DNA of 64,000 nt from Piezodorus guildinii (GCA_023052935.1 CM041297.1:86547021-86611020); one strand, 5' to 3'; counted from the first letter of the stretch, positions 10,966 through 23,034 are shown. Notes: generated by a model from the sequence alone, not told the origin. Made by a program: numbers and translations.

Positions 10966-11247
10966 TTTTTGTTACCATAAGTTTAATATAGCCGTGGTTC
11001 TGAAGCCTTATGATGTTCCAAAACAAACAAATGTATCATTTTAAAATAGCTCGATAAAACATTTATATATATTAAAGTATTTCTAAGAAGTATATTAGAC
11101 AATGAATTCCAATACTATACAGTATCCAATAGTATGGGTGCTATATCCATTTCGGGAAAAAGGAAAATGTCATTATTTTTTTATTGAACCAATTTACCTA
11201 ATTCTTCCTAGATTAAAATAAATATTTTTTATTACTTGATAATTTTT

Positions 11248-12228
11248 ACTTTCACTTACTATATACCAAATTGTAGGGAAAATTATGGCGATAGTGAAAA
11301 TTTTTGAATCCAAGTTCTTAACGGAAATAAATGTTTGAGGGTACCCTGAGTCCAAATTAACAAGCCGCGCGAAAAGGTCAGCTCGTGTGAGTGGTGATTC
11401 TATGTAAGTCGTAAGATACTTAAATTTCATCTTTAATGCAAGTATACACCCGAGATGTTTCAACAACTTTTTCGGCTTACTAATTTATACCATGAAACTT
11501 TGAAGATTTTCTCTAAAACGGCTCTAACAAATTTGACCAAACTCGCTTTTCCGATTTAAAATATATCTTATGGTTGACTGACGCCTTCTCAGCTCACACA
11601 ACCACCCTGAAGAAGGCCTATAATTTAGGCCGAAACGTCGGCACCAATAAATTAAGTTCACGCTTAATTGTGTGTTAAATTGACTGCACCCTGAACCAAC
11701 TTTTCTGATAAAATATTTCTTGTAGGTTTCATTATAATTTAAATAATCTGACAGGGCTTGAATGCCGATTATTTTAAATGTGCTTCTTCTAAAGTATTTT
11801 TTATGTTTTGGATTTCAGAATATTGACAATATATCCTTATCAGCATCGATATAAATATTTGAATATACTAATGGAAGGAATTTGATAACCAACTGAAAGG
11901 ACATATATATGTTTTATTTTATTTTACACAATCAGAATTATTTATTTAGTTTAGAAGTATAATATCCTGTCGATAAACTAAAGATTTTAGAAAAAACAGT
12001 CATCTTAAGTACAAAGTTTGGGGTGTAACGTATAGTGACAAATAGGGTATACACGCAAGTGATTATTGTTATATCATTTACTCTAAAACATATTTTTAGA
12101 ATGAAACTCATTATAATTATTTAAACTTGCTTCAACTTAATGATGAATAGTTAATTGAACATAATTTAATGAATAGTTATTACATTAATTTAAACAAGCA
12201 AGGTAAATGAAAATCGCGTGATCCCCGT
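11248..12228 (+). repeat. RepA copy carrying an insertion
   Basis: Plus-strand RepA from 'tactttcacttactatat' to 'ggtaaatgaaaatcgcgtg'. Shared blocks 'tacacccgagatgtt' and 'taatctgacagggcttgaat' lie either side of a block of about 150 bp absent from other copies (11577-11727), which is therefore an insertion. No coding frame. Confidence 0.65.
11577..11727 (+). mobile_element. Short element with GAAACGT hairpin motif, inserted in RepA
   Basis: Contains 'ctgaagaaggccta' and 'taggccgaaacgtcggcacc' (core 11606-11640), in which GGCCTA and TAGGCC can pair. It ends 'ttgactgcaccctgaacc', which matches the terminal inverted repeats of the related element at 63.3 kb. Likely a non-autonomous element of the motif family described in the findings; its class is unknown. 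Confidence 0.5.
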
Positions 12229-12443
12229 AAAAAAATAATTTGGTAATGGGAGGAAATATTTTTAGTATGATTTAAAATTAAACTAAATATTTGCTTGGTA
12301 CCTTTCAGAAATAACAATAGCATTGAAATTTTTAATAACTTTTTTGGTGTATTTCATATGAAAGATTTCAAAATAATTTTACCATAAGATTAAAAGTATG
12401 TAAGAAAATCGATTTCGTAAAAAGGTGCTATATTAACCTGTCA

Positions 12444-13230
12444 TCCGAACATAGCCTCACACAATGTTCAAACTTACTTAAATTTACTTCAAGATTGGCT
12501 TATAAATGGCGTATTAAAATAAACATACAGAAATCAAGTCAAGTAACATTCACGCTTAAGCATTCTGATTGTCCTCCACTAACACTTTATAATGCTCAGT
12601 TACCCAAACAAACAGAAACAAAATACTTAGGACTCACAATTGGATAGACGCCTGACATGGAAATCACACGTAACTACCTTAAAAAAAAGACAGAATCATC
12701 GACTATCACCATAAAAACAAACTATCACTAAGCAACAAAATCATTATATACAACATGTTACTTAAACCTATATGGACGTACGGTACTCAGGTGTGGGGCT
12801 CATGCAAAAAATCACACTTGCAGACAATTCAAATCTTTCAATCTAAATTCCTCCGCTTCATCACTCACTGTCCCTTTTACGTAACCAACAAATCATTACA
12901 CAAAGACCTCAACATACCAATCGTAACGGATAACATTAAAAAATATTACAAACATTTTCACGACTCACTCGCTGGACATCCAAACCTACTGGTACAAACA
13001 TTACTGACTAATACACTACCACAAAACCCACCAAGGAGACTGAAACACCTCTGGAGCAGAGACCTACTTCATTAGCAGATCTTCCACGCCAAGGAGTGCC
13101 TTCACTGGGAGGTTTCTTCGCTCACGAATTCATAAGAATCCTGAAGGAGGTTTTTCGTAATGGTCATCAGTGTTACAATATATGCCTAAAGGCATTTGTA
13201 TATTACTTGTTGTCAAATAAATAAAAAAAA
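12444..13230 (+). mobile_element. 5'-truncated Jockey LINE with 14-bp TSD
   Basis: Flanked by atattaacctgtca at 12430-12443 and 13231-13244. It holds the C-terminal third of ORF2: early pieces ('FTLKHSDCPPL', 'KYLGLTIG') are broken by stops, then 12755-13075 reads openly ('PIWTYGTQVWGS', 'FYVTNKSLHKDLNIP', 'PPRRLKHLWSRDLLH'). The tail ends in aataaataaaaaaaaa. It is a different subfamily from the full-length element, with clear amino-acid divergence. Dead on arrival from truncation, and later mutated. Confidence 0.9.
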
Positions 13231-13368
13231 ATATTAACCTGTCAAAAATACAGCTCGAATGTATGCCCCATTTTTTAAAAATTAGTGATGAGGGCAGCAA
13301 TATCCTTTTTATAAATTGTATCGACACAAATACTGCGTAGATAACTTAAATTATCAGTAGTCGAGAAG

Positions 13369-13376
<8 letters not shown>

Positions 13377-13419
<43 letters not shown>
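13377..13419. repeat. (AT)n microsatellite
   Basis: About 43 bases of uninterrupted AT dinucleotides. Confidence 0.95.
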
Positions 13420-13424
<5 letters not shown>

Positions 13425-13489
13425 TTCATATCAGCATTGTTTATAATTACTTTGAAGAGCGTTATTTGTCAATATGAAAGGTATAATCG

Positions 13490-13995
13490 GATTTAATAAT
13501 ATCAGAGAGGGCCGAAGAAGGCTTCTATTAAAGTTTGATTATAATTGATGGGATTAAGAAGGCATTGATTGAGGCGGAGGGATATCTTGGGAAGGGAGTG
13601 ACGGTGAGAAAGAATTCCCTTCAGTGTCCTAATTAAAGGCGAGCCACCTTCGGGGAGGATTTCGAAACCTTTAAAACTCATCTTGTCAAATTAAAGGGAA
13701 TTTCTCTTCCATCCGTCGGCTAATTTTTTTCCAAAAGTGGCCGATACTCCCGATTTCTTTTCCCCTCAGTGCTCGGGCTTTGATTTGCATAACTCATTAA
13801 GTCCTCAGAGCGGATGACTTAACTCTCCTTTCACTCCGCACTTAATTAAAAACTAACTTTTCAATCGCGGGGTCGAGAGGGGGGAGGGCAAGTTTGATCC
13901 TTCTCAAATATCGGATACTTTTATTGATATCTTTTCAATTAGCCCCCTCGCTTTCATCCCTTCTCTGGTCTTCCATGATTCTATTTTTAAATGTC
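13490..13995. other. GC-richer island, candidate regulatory element
   Basis: About 500 bases with much higher G+C than the flanks, no ORF of note, and words such as 'cctaattaaagg', 'cggctaattttt' and 'gcacttaattaaaaac'. Sharp compositional borders. Conserved-element status is inference and needs comparison with a related genome. Confidence 0.35.
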
Positions 13996-14244
13996 ATTCG
14001 ACCGCAATAAATGGTCATTGAATTATTTTAAAACAAACTTTGAATAGATTTTTTTTTTAATAGCAATATACAATAATATTAATTATTATTTCTTAAAGAC
14101 CCACCAATGAAGTAGATTCATTAGCTGATTCATTAGAGCTGAATTGGGGTAACTTTATTTACAAGCGAATGACAAAACTTTATTATAGTTCATTAATAAA
14201 ACATGTATAGTAAAATCCTGAACGAAAAATGGTTTAATAATAAT

Positions 14245-15690
14245 AATAATCTTAAGCAACCGCTCTTCATACTTTAACTCCAAGTGGATGTAAGTCGGCC
14301 TCAACATCCTCCTGCCACCTCATTTTGAGATATCCGCCCTTTCGGGTACAACCCGCTTTTTCAAACAGCATCTTCCATGGAAGACGGTCTTTTCGAGCCA
14401 CCTCAGCCTTCCTTTTTTTATTATACAAACTATGTCAGGCTGATCATTCAACGCTCTCAAATCTTCTTTTTTTCTTATTTTCGAATCTCCATTACAGTAG
14501 GCTGGTCCATATATTTTTTCTTAGTATCTTTCTTTCCCAGATGCATAGTCCCTTCTCCATCTCTTTTGTCAGAGCCCATGTCTCACTGCCATAGATGCCC
14601 GTTGGACTAATCATTATCTTATAAACGATGACGTTGGCACTTCAAGAAAGATCATTGAACTTCAAAACTTTCTGTACAGCAAAAAAGCAACGATTCTGGC
14701 CTCTATCTTCTTGCGTAGTTCATTTTTTCCCGGTTACTAGTACATAGAGATATTTAAAAGCCCTACAAACTAGGAAGCTGTGACCATTGATATTAATTGT
14801 AAGTGGTCTCATCTGTGGCTTCTGAGTGCTCTTCGTGTATTTCGTCTTCTTCTCATTAATCTTGAGCCTCTTCTATTTGCCTCTCGATCCAACTCCTTCA
14901 ACGCTCCGGCAAAGGCTGGCATTGTTCTGGGTACTAGGTGGACCTTATCCCCATACATCAATACCTGTGTGCACCTGTTATTTATGCCTCCAGGATTGAT
15001 TCCTATGCCTCACACTACTCTCTCCATAGACAAATTAAAATGAATTGATGACAGAGAGTCTCCTTCTCTATGATCATTATTAATAGAAAACACATGTCTC
15101 TGTGAGCACTGTGATTTGATCCGGTCATGATTTGAGCACTGTCATTGTCAACCGCAACAGACGCTCTAGCTTCTTAGAAACTTCTAAACTTCGTAAATCG
15201 TGTAGAAGGTTTACTCTGTCAACGCGGACATAAGCCTGCAGGAAATCTATGAAAAGTTGATGGAAAGTAACATCAAATTCATGTGTCTTTTCCAACAGCT
15301 GTCTCAGGGTGAATATGCAATCAGTTGTCGACCTTCCTTTTCTGAACCCGTTTTAGTAGTCACCAACAATCCTCTCCGTGTGCATCTTCAACCTCCGACA
15401 AATCAAAGACGATAGAACTTTGTATGTTACGGTACGTAGGGCTATGCCTCTGTAAATCTCACACTCTAGTTTGTCTCCCTTTTTATGAATGGGGCATAAA
15501 AGAGCTGTAGCACAATTTAGTGGCATATTTTCATTCACCCAAACATCGCAAATCATTTCATATAGTTCGTCGAGAACTGTCCTTCCACCATACTTCAGCA
15601 GTTCCACCCCGTCAGTCGGCTCCTGGAGCGTTATAATTCATAATGTTCTGGAGTAATTCCCAAACCTCATCCATTAACTCAGGGGACCCT
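14245..15690 (-). pseudogene. Decayed minus-strand LINE reverse transcriptase (RTE/L1-like)
   Basis: Read on the minus strand from about 15690 downward. 15353-15607 encodes 'ALLCPIHKKGDKLECEIYRG' and 'TVTYKVLSSLICRRL', typical of the fingers of an RT related to RTE/L1-like LINEs, not Jockey. Then come 'FRKGRSTTDCIFTLRQLLEK' and 'FDVTFHQLFIDFLQAY' (motif A region, the usual Asp altered). Further on are 'GALKELDREANRRG', 'RKILRK'-like pieces and 'KKGRLRWLEK' near 14400, which match the C-terminal region of such polymerases. Several stops and frameshifts break it. 5' truncation is likely; clade assignment is tentative. Confidence 0.7.
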
Positions 15691-15699
15691 AAAACGATC

Positions 15700-16300
15700 A
15701 CCATATTTTCCTTTACTATATATTTCATATATAGTAATTGAAAGTAAAATAATATTAAATACAAACATCATGAATTATTAAAATAGAAAATATATTATGT
15801 AGTCTAACTTCGTTCAAAACATGAATTAATCATTAGTATAGAAGATTAAAGTAAAGTTGCTGGGACTATAGAAAAACTAATATGGTGATTGCAAAAGTTT
15901 TTAAAATTTTTGGCACATTCTCGAAATTTTTTGTGCTCATGAATTCTTTCTTTCTTTTTTTAAAATAGACAAAAGACTTAGCAGGGTAACTATCAATTGC
16001 TGCCTGACTATATTTTATAGGTCCCTGTTGAAACCATATGCTGCCAAATCACCTTTAATACATTCCTTCCACTAAGGTAGAAAGGTTTACTTTTACATAT
16101 CTCGATATTTTAAAGATGTTGAAGAAAACAATACAACTAGATTTTTTTTTTTTTTTTTTGTTCCAATCAGTATGCTCATTTTTATTTGACCATTCCCTTG
16201 CTACGGTAAGACCACATCATGGTTCATTTAAACTCGAATCTTGTTTGGATTTTCAAGCAACTGATCGATCCCACACACAGCTACATCGTAACCATAGCTC
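15700..16300. other. No gene seen; AT-rich
   Basis: Includes a poly(T) run at about 16142-16159. No coding remnant or repeat match recognised. Confidence 0.5.
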
Positions 16301-16309
16301 CTATGACGA

Positions 16310-16860
16310 TGAAGGGTGGAGATAATTAAAAGAGGGTTTGTGCTGCGTTCTTTGACTGTTCTTAGGGCGCTCAAAAATGGGAGTATCAAAGCGGCCTTTA
16401 TTAAAATCTTAGCGCCTGAGACTGAAGGCGGCCTGAGCCTGACGCCTTTGACCGCTGGCCGCCCCGGGCTTTGCGCGCATCAATATTCTCCGTGCTACCT
16501 CGTTATAACGCTATTAGTCAGTGCGCTCCTACATATCAAAAAGGACCCTTTGCGCAAGTGATCAAATGGAGTTTCGGTTTTCGGCTCCGTAGTCAGCCTC
16601 TAATTCGGTTAGCCTTCCTCTTCCTGAGAATAAATTAGGATCCTCTCGGCTGTTTGCAGTTCGGCGGCGATTTCACGCCTCGCTGGGCGTTCTGTGTTTA
16701 GTTTCACATTTGATATGTAAAGCAGTACCTCTGCCCTCCTCCCGCTTCTTATTTCATGATTGAAGGCCCTCTCACCCGTAGCGTATTCACTAAACTTTAC
16801 AAAGGGAGGGAAACTGAACTTTAATTTCCATAAACTATTCGTAACTTTGCTTTCAATCAA
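16310..16860. other. GC-rich island
   Basis: One of the most GC-rich stretches here (core about 16410-16500, with 'ggccgccccgggctttgcgc'). Frames of 81 and 83 codons overlap it on opposite strands without any known domain, as expected from composition. Candidate regulatory element by inference. Confidence 0.35.
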
Positions 16861-17139
16861 ACAAGTGGTGTATCATATGATGAAGTAAGAAAGACTTACT
16901 TTCTCTTACATTTCCTTTTACTTTTTCTACATCTACTTCCAATAAATCCGATACTGTCAAACAGTTTCAAACACATCTATTAGCAAAAGCCTACAATGGT
17001 TCATCGTTTGGTGGAAGGGAGGGAGGAAGGGGGGGAGGAGGAAACAAGTAGGTTGAACGCCTGAAGGGGAATCAGTTGGATTAAGAAAGTTATTTTTACT
17101 AAAAACTGTCGAAATACATATAAATAAGAAATATAGAAT

Positions 17140-17300
17140 CAGGGTGGCTGAGCAGGTAACGCTTGCTGTGGGTGGCCCAGCAACCTGATATGTTAAAAAA
17201 TAATAATAACAATTACATGTCTCGGTGGCGGGGGAGTTTTAGATTTGGCCTTAATGTCCTGTCCTTGTCCCTTGGGCGAACAGAACCCCTTTTCTTATAA
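17140..17300 (+). repeat. tRNA-like SINE head fragment
   Basis: 'tggctgagcagg' at about 17147 fits the tRNA A-box consensus TRGCNNAGYGG and reads like a Leu/Ser-type D arm. No clear B box follows, so it is not a working tRNA gene. It may be a worn SINE unrelated to SINE-1. Confidence 0.35.
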
Positions 17301-17489
17301 ATATATATTTGTGTGTGTGTAAGATAATTATGTGCATAGTTGGCTGTTAACAGTTTTTAACTACAAATTTTACCCTAATATATTTTTTAATTTCTAGCAA
17401 ATAACCTAACATTTTTTTTGTTATTCAGCTTATGCCCTCCCCTTGCAGTACTTTACAAGTTTCTTATTCTTTTTGAGTAGAGAATCTTT

Positions 17490-17735
17490 ATTTTTAAATG
17501 TATATATTTATTACAATTTACAACTGTGTTACGGAATACAAGTTAATGTGAGTAAAAATATAAATCTCATGATACAGTTGTAAAGAAGCTTCTCATTGGC
17601 AACACCCTAAAAGAATTCCAAACTAGAAAGTCTCGGGCCATCTTATCTTCGCATGCCTCGGAGGATTATTGGGAAGAAGAGGAAGAAAAGATTGAAACTA
17701 GTGAGTTATTAGAGTGGGAATGGAATGTCTTTATG
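17490..17735 (-). pseudogene. Minus-strand LINE 3'-end fragment
   Basis: Closely parallels the LINE tail at 17811-18372: 'gcctcggaggatt', 'gattgaaactagtg', 'gtctttatgga' occur in the same order in both. Relative to that copy it lacks an internal segment of about 50 bp. It carries the end of ORF2 plus 3'UTR in minus orientation. Confidence 0.6.
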
Positions 17736-17810
17736 GATTTGTTTTGTTTTTTTAACTGTTTTGTGTTAAGTTGTTTTATATTAAGTTTGCTTAAAGTTTC
17801 AAACTTACGG

Positions 17811-18372
17811 TTTTTTTTTTTATTATATTTTATTGAAATTTACAACTGTATAGGAATACATCAAGTAAATGTGCTGATTAAAGATAGTGTAGATGAAAAA
17901 CCTGAAGAGAAACTGCCCATTGGCAGCACTCTAGTAATTAATCTAAACAAGAAGGTCTCGAGGCCATCTTCTTTACACAAGCCTCGGAGGATTGTCGGGA
18001 ATTGAAGAGGAAGCAAGGATTGAAACTAGTGGGTTAGAGTGGGATTGGAGTTTGTCATGGAAGGATTGATACCTGGTTCGGGCCAAATCACAACAAAGGG
18101 AATATTAAGGTCTTTATGGATAAGCTTATTCGTGACAAAATAAAGAGCGTTTAGGATTTTTCGAAGGATTTTGGATTGTAAGGATTGGATACGGGAAGAA
18201 TTTGATGGTTTAGTGGAGCCCCATAGCTCAATTCCAAGTCCAGATAGGTTTTATGATGGTTATGTAGATGAGTCTTTTGTAGTTAAGTGAAAGTTTAGAG
18301 CGTTTGTCTAGTAAGTGTTGAAGTTACCGAAAGCGGCGAGAAGTTTCTTGTCGTTTCAGTCTAGTGTGCGGA
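17811..18372 (-). mobile_element. Minus-strand 5'-truncated Jockey LINE with near-perfect TSD
   Basis: Poly(A) appears as the T run at 17811 onward. Minus-strand translation gives 'TRLKRQETSRRF', 'LLDKRSKLSLNYKRLIYITI', 'SSRIQSLQSKILRKILNA' and 'LIHKDLNIPFVV', then degrades. Flanks aaacttacgg (17801-17810) and aaacttaagg (18373-18382) are a 9/10 target duplication. Several frameshifts and stops. Related to the copy at 48.7 kb. Confidence 0.8.
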
Positions 18373-18382
18373 AAACTTAAGG

Positions 18383-18740
18383 TTAAAATCTTAAAGAAAG
18401 CCCTATTTAGCACATTAGCTATTACTTATTGAAGAGTTTGATTTGGCAGCATATTCTTTCGATTAAATAAAATTAATAGGATTGAGTCTATTACAATTTT
18501 AGATCAGTGACCTCTTCTGTTAAATTAAAATTCTGACTCGTGCGAATAGAAAAATATGAAGTTATAGAAAAAATTCGACTTTAAGTTTTTTCTTATAATG
18601 TATTATCAAATTGTATACTCTCTGTATATTATATATTACTAGTTCTGGACATCTTATTACTTATAATGTAATCTGTTACTATTTAGTATGTATAAATAAG
18701 AAAAATACAGCATGCTGTGTTAATTTTGTTCTTATCAAAT
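18383..18740. other. No gene seen; AT-rich
   Basis: No coding or repeat signal recognised. Confidence 0.5.
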
Positions 18741-18744
18741 GCTA

Positions 18745-19020
18745 AGTACCGCAATTACTCCTGCCAATCCATCAGCATTTATCAGAGCCCATCAGGATTC
18801 ATCAAACCCTAGATCTGCAGACCCTCAGGAGCAGGCCATAGATCACTGCGATAAGAAGTTGGCCGATTTGCATGAGTTGATAGCCCTCTAAAGATATTTA
18901 CGACGCCCGCCTTTGTAATTACCGAATCTCTTTCAATTAGAATTCCTACAAATCAGCTCCATCTGATTAGAATAAAGCCTTCGATTCGGCCTTGTCAACA
19001 TTTCTAGAGGTAGATGCTTG
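18745..19020. other. GC-richer island
   Basis: Moderate GC elevation with 'gtaattaccgaatctc' and 'caattagaattcctac'. No ORF. One of the spaced islands. Confidence 0.3.
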
Positions 19021-19257
19021 TGGAATAATAACAATAATGACAGAATAACATATACGTTATCATTGCATTACGTCAGTAACGTTTCTTTGTGTTATTCATA
19101 ATAATTTTCTATGATTGTTACAGTTTAAACTATATTGTTGGGGATGCAGTGAATGAAACACTCAGCAAGTTAATTCTCACTAATATTAATTTGATTATGC
19201 TCTCTGGGTTCAGATTTAAGCTGTCTTTCTTTTAGGTCAATATACCTTTTATTAGTA

Positions 19258-20051
19258 AAAGATCCGAACTTGAAACGATATGCACCGAGCTGGTAATAGA
19301 ATGAAACATATTTTATAACAAATTTAGTATATTAGGAAATATTGTAAGAATAGCATGCCTAAAAAGATCCTTGACAGACTATTTTTACTTTTTTTTTTTA
19401 AATTATGTTTAATCAAATGTTGCAACATCATGATAATAAGAAAACTTTCACCTTGTAATTTGGTATTTGTGTAAAAAATGGTCCTGTAATTTTATATGGG
19501 ATATCAAACTTTCTTATATTCAATGTCCGATTATGTGCCACAGCAATATTGGGTCCTTTATTATTACACGCTATACTCAACTCGGATCTCACTGTCACGC
19601 ATTTCCACTCGCGTTAAAATTTAATCTTTAAAAATCAGCAACCTAGATTAGAACCAAGTTTTTTGTAAGCTACCCTATATCAATGTGTTTGCAATAAAAC
19701 AACGCTTATATTGATATAATTTTTTTCTATTATCAAACAGGTGCAGATAACAGATATCGGCATACCCGCTTTTACCTGACAACCGATAGTTTGTCCAGGA
19801 AAAGATTAGGCAACCCAACGGCTGCACATTCTATACCTTTGATACCTTGAGTCAGGGTAAAAGTTTTCTTATTATCATGATAGTGTAACATTTAATTAAA
19901 AATAATTGTTTTTGAATAACTAAAAATAGTCTGTCCAGGATTTTTTTAGGCAACCCATTCTTAACATATTTTCTAATATACTAAATTTGTTATAAAATAT
20001 TTTTCATTCTATTATCAGCTCGGTGCAGATCGTTTCAAGTTTGGATCTTAG
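19258..20051. mobile_element. Inverted-repeat element with arms of about 195 bp
   Basis: Left arm 19258-19455 and right arm 19857-20051 are reverse complements with scattered mismatches; the tips are 'agatccgaacttgaaacgat' and 'atcgtttcaagtttggatct'. The spacer of about 400 bp has no coding frame but repeats right-arm words ('gtccaggaaaagattaggca', 'aggtgcagat'). TA precedes and follows the arms, suggesting but not proving a TA target. A long-TIR non-autonomous DNA transposon is the simplest reading. Confidence 0.7.
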
Positions 20052-20999
20052 ACTGTATATTATCACCGTATTCACTCCCATTGTTTTGTGAGTCAAAACA
20101 TAAGGCGATGCTTGCTATAAACAAGTGTATGATTTCATGAGCAGTTTCAGAAAGACATTTATCTGTAAAGGCTCAGGCACGGCCATTATAGTCATAAAAA
20201 ATACATTTTGGAGGAAGCTAGACACAATTGAAGGCATAGAAGAGGGTTGGTAGTAAGATTGATTTTTTATGGTTACCTGGGCACTCTATGAAGCTATCAG
20301 AGGACGGTTGGTTTTGGTCGAATTAACCAGAGGAATAATCGCCTTCGTAAAAGAAAAAGTTCGTGAACATTGGCAGAAGTCTTGGTTTGCATGTGGGGAC
20401 AACAAACTAAGAATGGTAGAGAATTGCGTAGTGCCTAATCGGGTACAATAAGTACGATGTTGTGCTGGACTATTTTAAATATCGGCCGCTCTATAATGAC
20501 CTAAAAAATATCATTTTCTAATGAAGCCCCTGATGACGAAGTAAATTTAAAGTAAATGTAACTCCTCTGAGGTTATGCACACAAGCTCACACATCCTGAA
20601 GAACTGTTTTCTATACGAAGCGGAGAGAGAGAAAAAATGGAGTTAATATTGAAATCGCCACAATACTGCTAAGCATTATGAATTCGGCGACAAAACTGCT
20701 GTCTTAATTTAAAGACATTTAATAGAGTATAATTAGGTTTCAACAAGAAAACCAAAAGAGAAAAGCTGAAACCTGTCAGGAAATGTTCAGTACCATTCAC
20801 CAACTAACTAGTATAAAGTCTATTGGTTTTCCACGTCTGTAGGATTTGCTTGTAGGGGGGATGTGAAGAAAAGAAATCTAACTTTTTTTGAATATCTCCA
20901 AAAGTATTGTAATTATCCAAAAGGTCATGTAATAACATATAATTATTTATAACATATTTTTATTATAAATTCAATTTGTTTGAGTAAATAAATCTATTG
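20052..20999. other. No gene seen
   Basis: Unassigned. A 60-codon frame at 20269-20451 shows no domain and no support. Composition is mixed, and no terminal repeats are evident. Confidence 0.45.
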
Positions 21000-21736
21000 C
21001 TAAATTCTTTTTAAATAAAATAATCAATTTTCTCTCAACACTCCTTTATTACTTTTTTCTTTCTCCCTACGTTTCGGCCTTTGACATTTTTTAGGGTTTC
21101 TTGAATCATTCCTTTATATTGCAAATATATAACGTATATTTTGTCACATTTTAGAAAATATCCATATAGGCTGAACTAGCCTTACTAGCTTGTTATCATC
21201 TACTTAGATGATAACATACGAGTAGATAATAAAAAGCTGACAAGGCTAGTTCAATCTATAATGAATATTTTTTTAAATGTGACAAATTATATGTTATTGT
21301 ATATATGTGCAATATAAAGGAATGATTAATGGATCCTTGAAAATGGCAAAGGCCGAAACGTAGGGAGAAAGAAAAAAACAAATAAAGTAGGGGATCACTT
21401 GTAGCTGGGTGGCTAGCGTAACAGCCTCCCCTGCTAAAGGTCACGGGTTCAAACCCGCAGGTGGTCCTAGGATTTTTTAATGGGAGTAAAAAATCCTTAG
21501 TTATGCCTTCCTTCGGAGGGGACGTTAAAATGTGGTCCCGAGCCTGTGCGACGTCAGGTACTCGTTAAAGATCCCTATCCTATTAAAACCTGGATAGGCA
21601 AAATTTAGGACTCCCACTGTAGCATCGTCCGATTAGCCATAGTAGCATATAGTGACGTTAAATAAATAAACAATAAACAAACAAATAAAGTAGTGTTGAG
21701 TGAAAATGGATCATTTTATTTAAAAAGAATCTAGAA
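21000..21736. mobile_element. Foldback element with GAAACGT motif, split by a SINE
   Basis: Left arm about 21000-21185 and right arm about 21242-21736 are inverted copies once the SINE at 21391-21679 is removed: 'ttctttttaaataaaat' pairs with 'attttatttaaaaagaa', and 'ccctacgtttcggcc' with 'ggccgaaacgtaggg'. The centre holds a perfect small hairpin, gttatcatct/agatgataac. No protein is encoded. Confidence 0.75.
21391..21679 (+). mobile_element. SINE-1, tRNA-derived, best-preserved copy
   Basis: Starts 'gggatcacttgtagctgg'. A-box-like 'tggctagcgtaac' is followed by B box 'gggttcaaacccg' about 40 bases on, the spacing of a tRNA-type RNA polymerase III promoter. The body of about 190 bp ends 'tgacgttaaataaa' with an AAATAAAC-rich tail. 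TSD: acaaataaagtag at 21378-21390 and 21681-21693. Six further copies or fragments occur in the window. Confidence 0.88.
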
Positions 21737-23020
21737 AAAATTAAAGAACTCTAAAATGTATGTATTAATTTGATTGCTAAAATGAATAGTTGCGGAGATT
21801 CTGAAGGAACAATATACTGCATATTTTGTGCAAAATAACGTAATGAAATTTTGATTTCTGATTTTTAGAAGCAAAAAAAAGTGTCTACTTTAAGAAAGTT
21901 ATCTTAAATCTATTTAAATCAAATGAAGAAGCGATCCACGATATCCTTAATTTTCATATTTTTTTTTGGGAAGTATAGCTTTTAGGGTTTTTCACACAAT
22001 GAAATAACAACATTTTTGTTTTCGATTTATTAGAACTCAAACTAATCATGGCACTTATTATTATTTTAATTTCATCAACTCCCCATCGTTGAAACATTTC
22101 TTTTTACTATATGTATATATATATATATACATATATTATTAACGGAGATTAAAAAAATAAATTAATTGGAATACATAAATGTTGCCTTTAAGTTTGCTTT
22201 TTTTAGTTCGTGGAAAATCTTACATCTGTATGGTAAAATATTATAATGTGCAAAATATATGTTATGCCACTTCAAAAACATATTTTGAATATTATTTTTT
22301 CAATTGTTACAGAATCCTTTTATTCCACAGACTGGCAGAGAACTTGACAATTACATTAGCGATGTTCCTTTAACCCTGATGGGGGACGGCTAAAGCATAG
22401 CCAGCCATATATATCTCCTCTTAAATAAGAGAAACTCATGCTGGGAGGCCATAACAAAGATCCATAGGATTGAGTTATGACGGAGCGGACTCTAGTACTA
22501 AGTAAGAAAAGGAGATGGACCGGGAGCTCCTAATGAACTATATATCAGGGCTGGGACAGTCCTGTCCATAAATTAGATTTATAGCGGCGCTCTTGTAATT
22601 ATAACCTCCTTGGATTTATCATTACTTTATTTCATTTATTTACATAACTGCACCACTATAAAAGGGAAACATTTATTTCTTTCCCTTCCACTCTTTCCCC
22701 TTCTATCTTTGTTTATCTCCTAAATATTTCCATTCTCGTTCGTTGTATCTTTTGTCTTAATATTCTTGATAGCAACATTTCATAAACATGGAACGAAGCT
22801 TTTGGAGATTAAAAGCAAGATATACCAAATATTTTTTATTTTTAATATATATCTTGTTACTAGTAGTATCAAGGGGCTTTTACGAATATTTTATTTTGTG
22901 TTTATTTACTTATGTAAATGTACATTTTTTATAAAACTTACTATAACACATATAACTTGGGTATCTATCAGTTACTCCTTCAACTGTATTAACGTACAAC
23001 GATTAAAGCTATGAAGTAGA
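21737..23020. other. No gene seen; includes a GC-richer patch at 22370-22620
   Basis: AT-rich with a short (AT)n near 22110. The patch at 22370-22620 ('gggggacggctaaagcatag' onward) differs in composition but has no recognised origin. Frames of 64 and 82 codons are AT-rich and domain-free. Confidence 0.45.
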
Positions 23021-23034
23021 AATTGGTTGGGGTT

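Noticed and set aside
20269..20451. 60-codon ORF, plausible-looking residues
   Set aside because: No domain, no transcript signals and no match in the window; too short to support.
21400..21470. tRNA gene at the start of SINE-1
   Set aside because: A and B boxes are present, but no complete cloverleaf or plausible acceptor stem forms, and the same head recurs at the front of every SINE copy.
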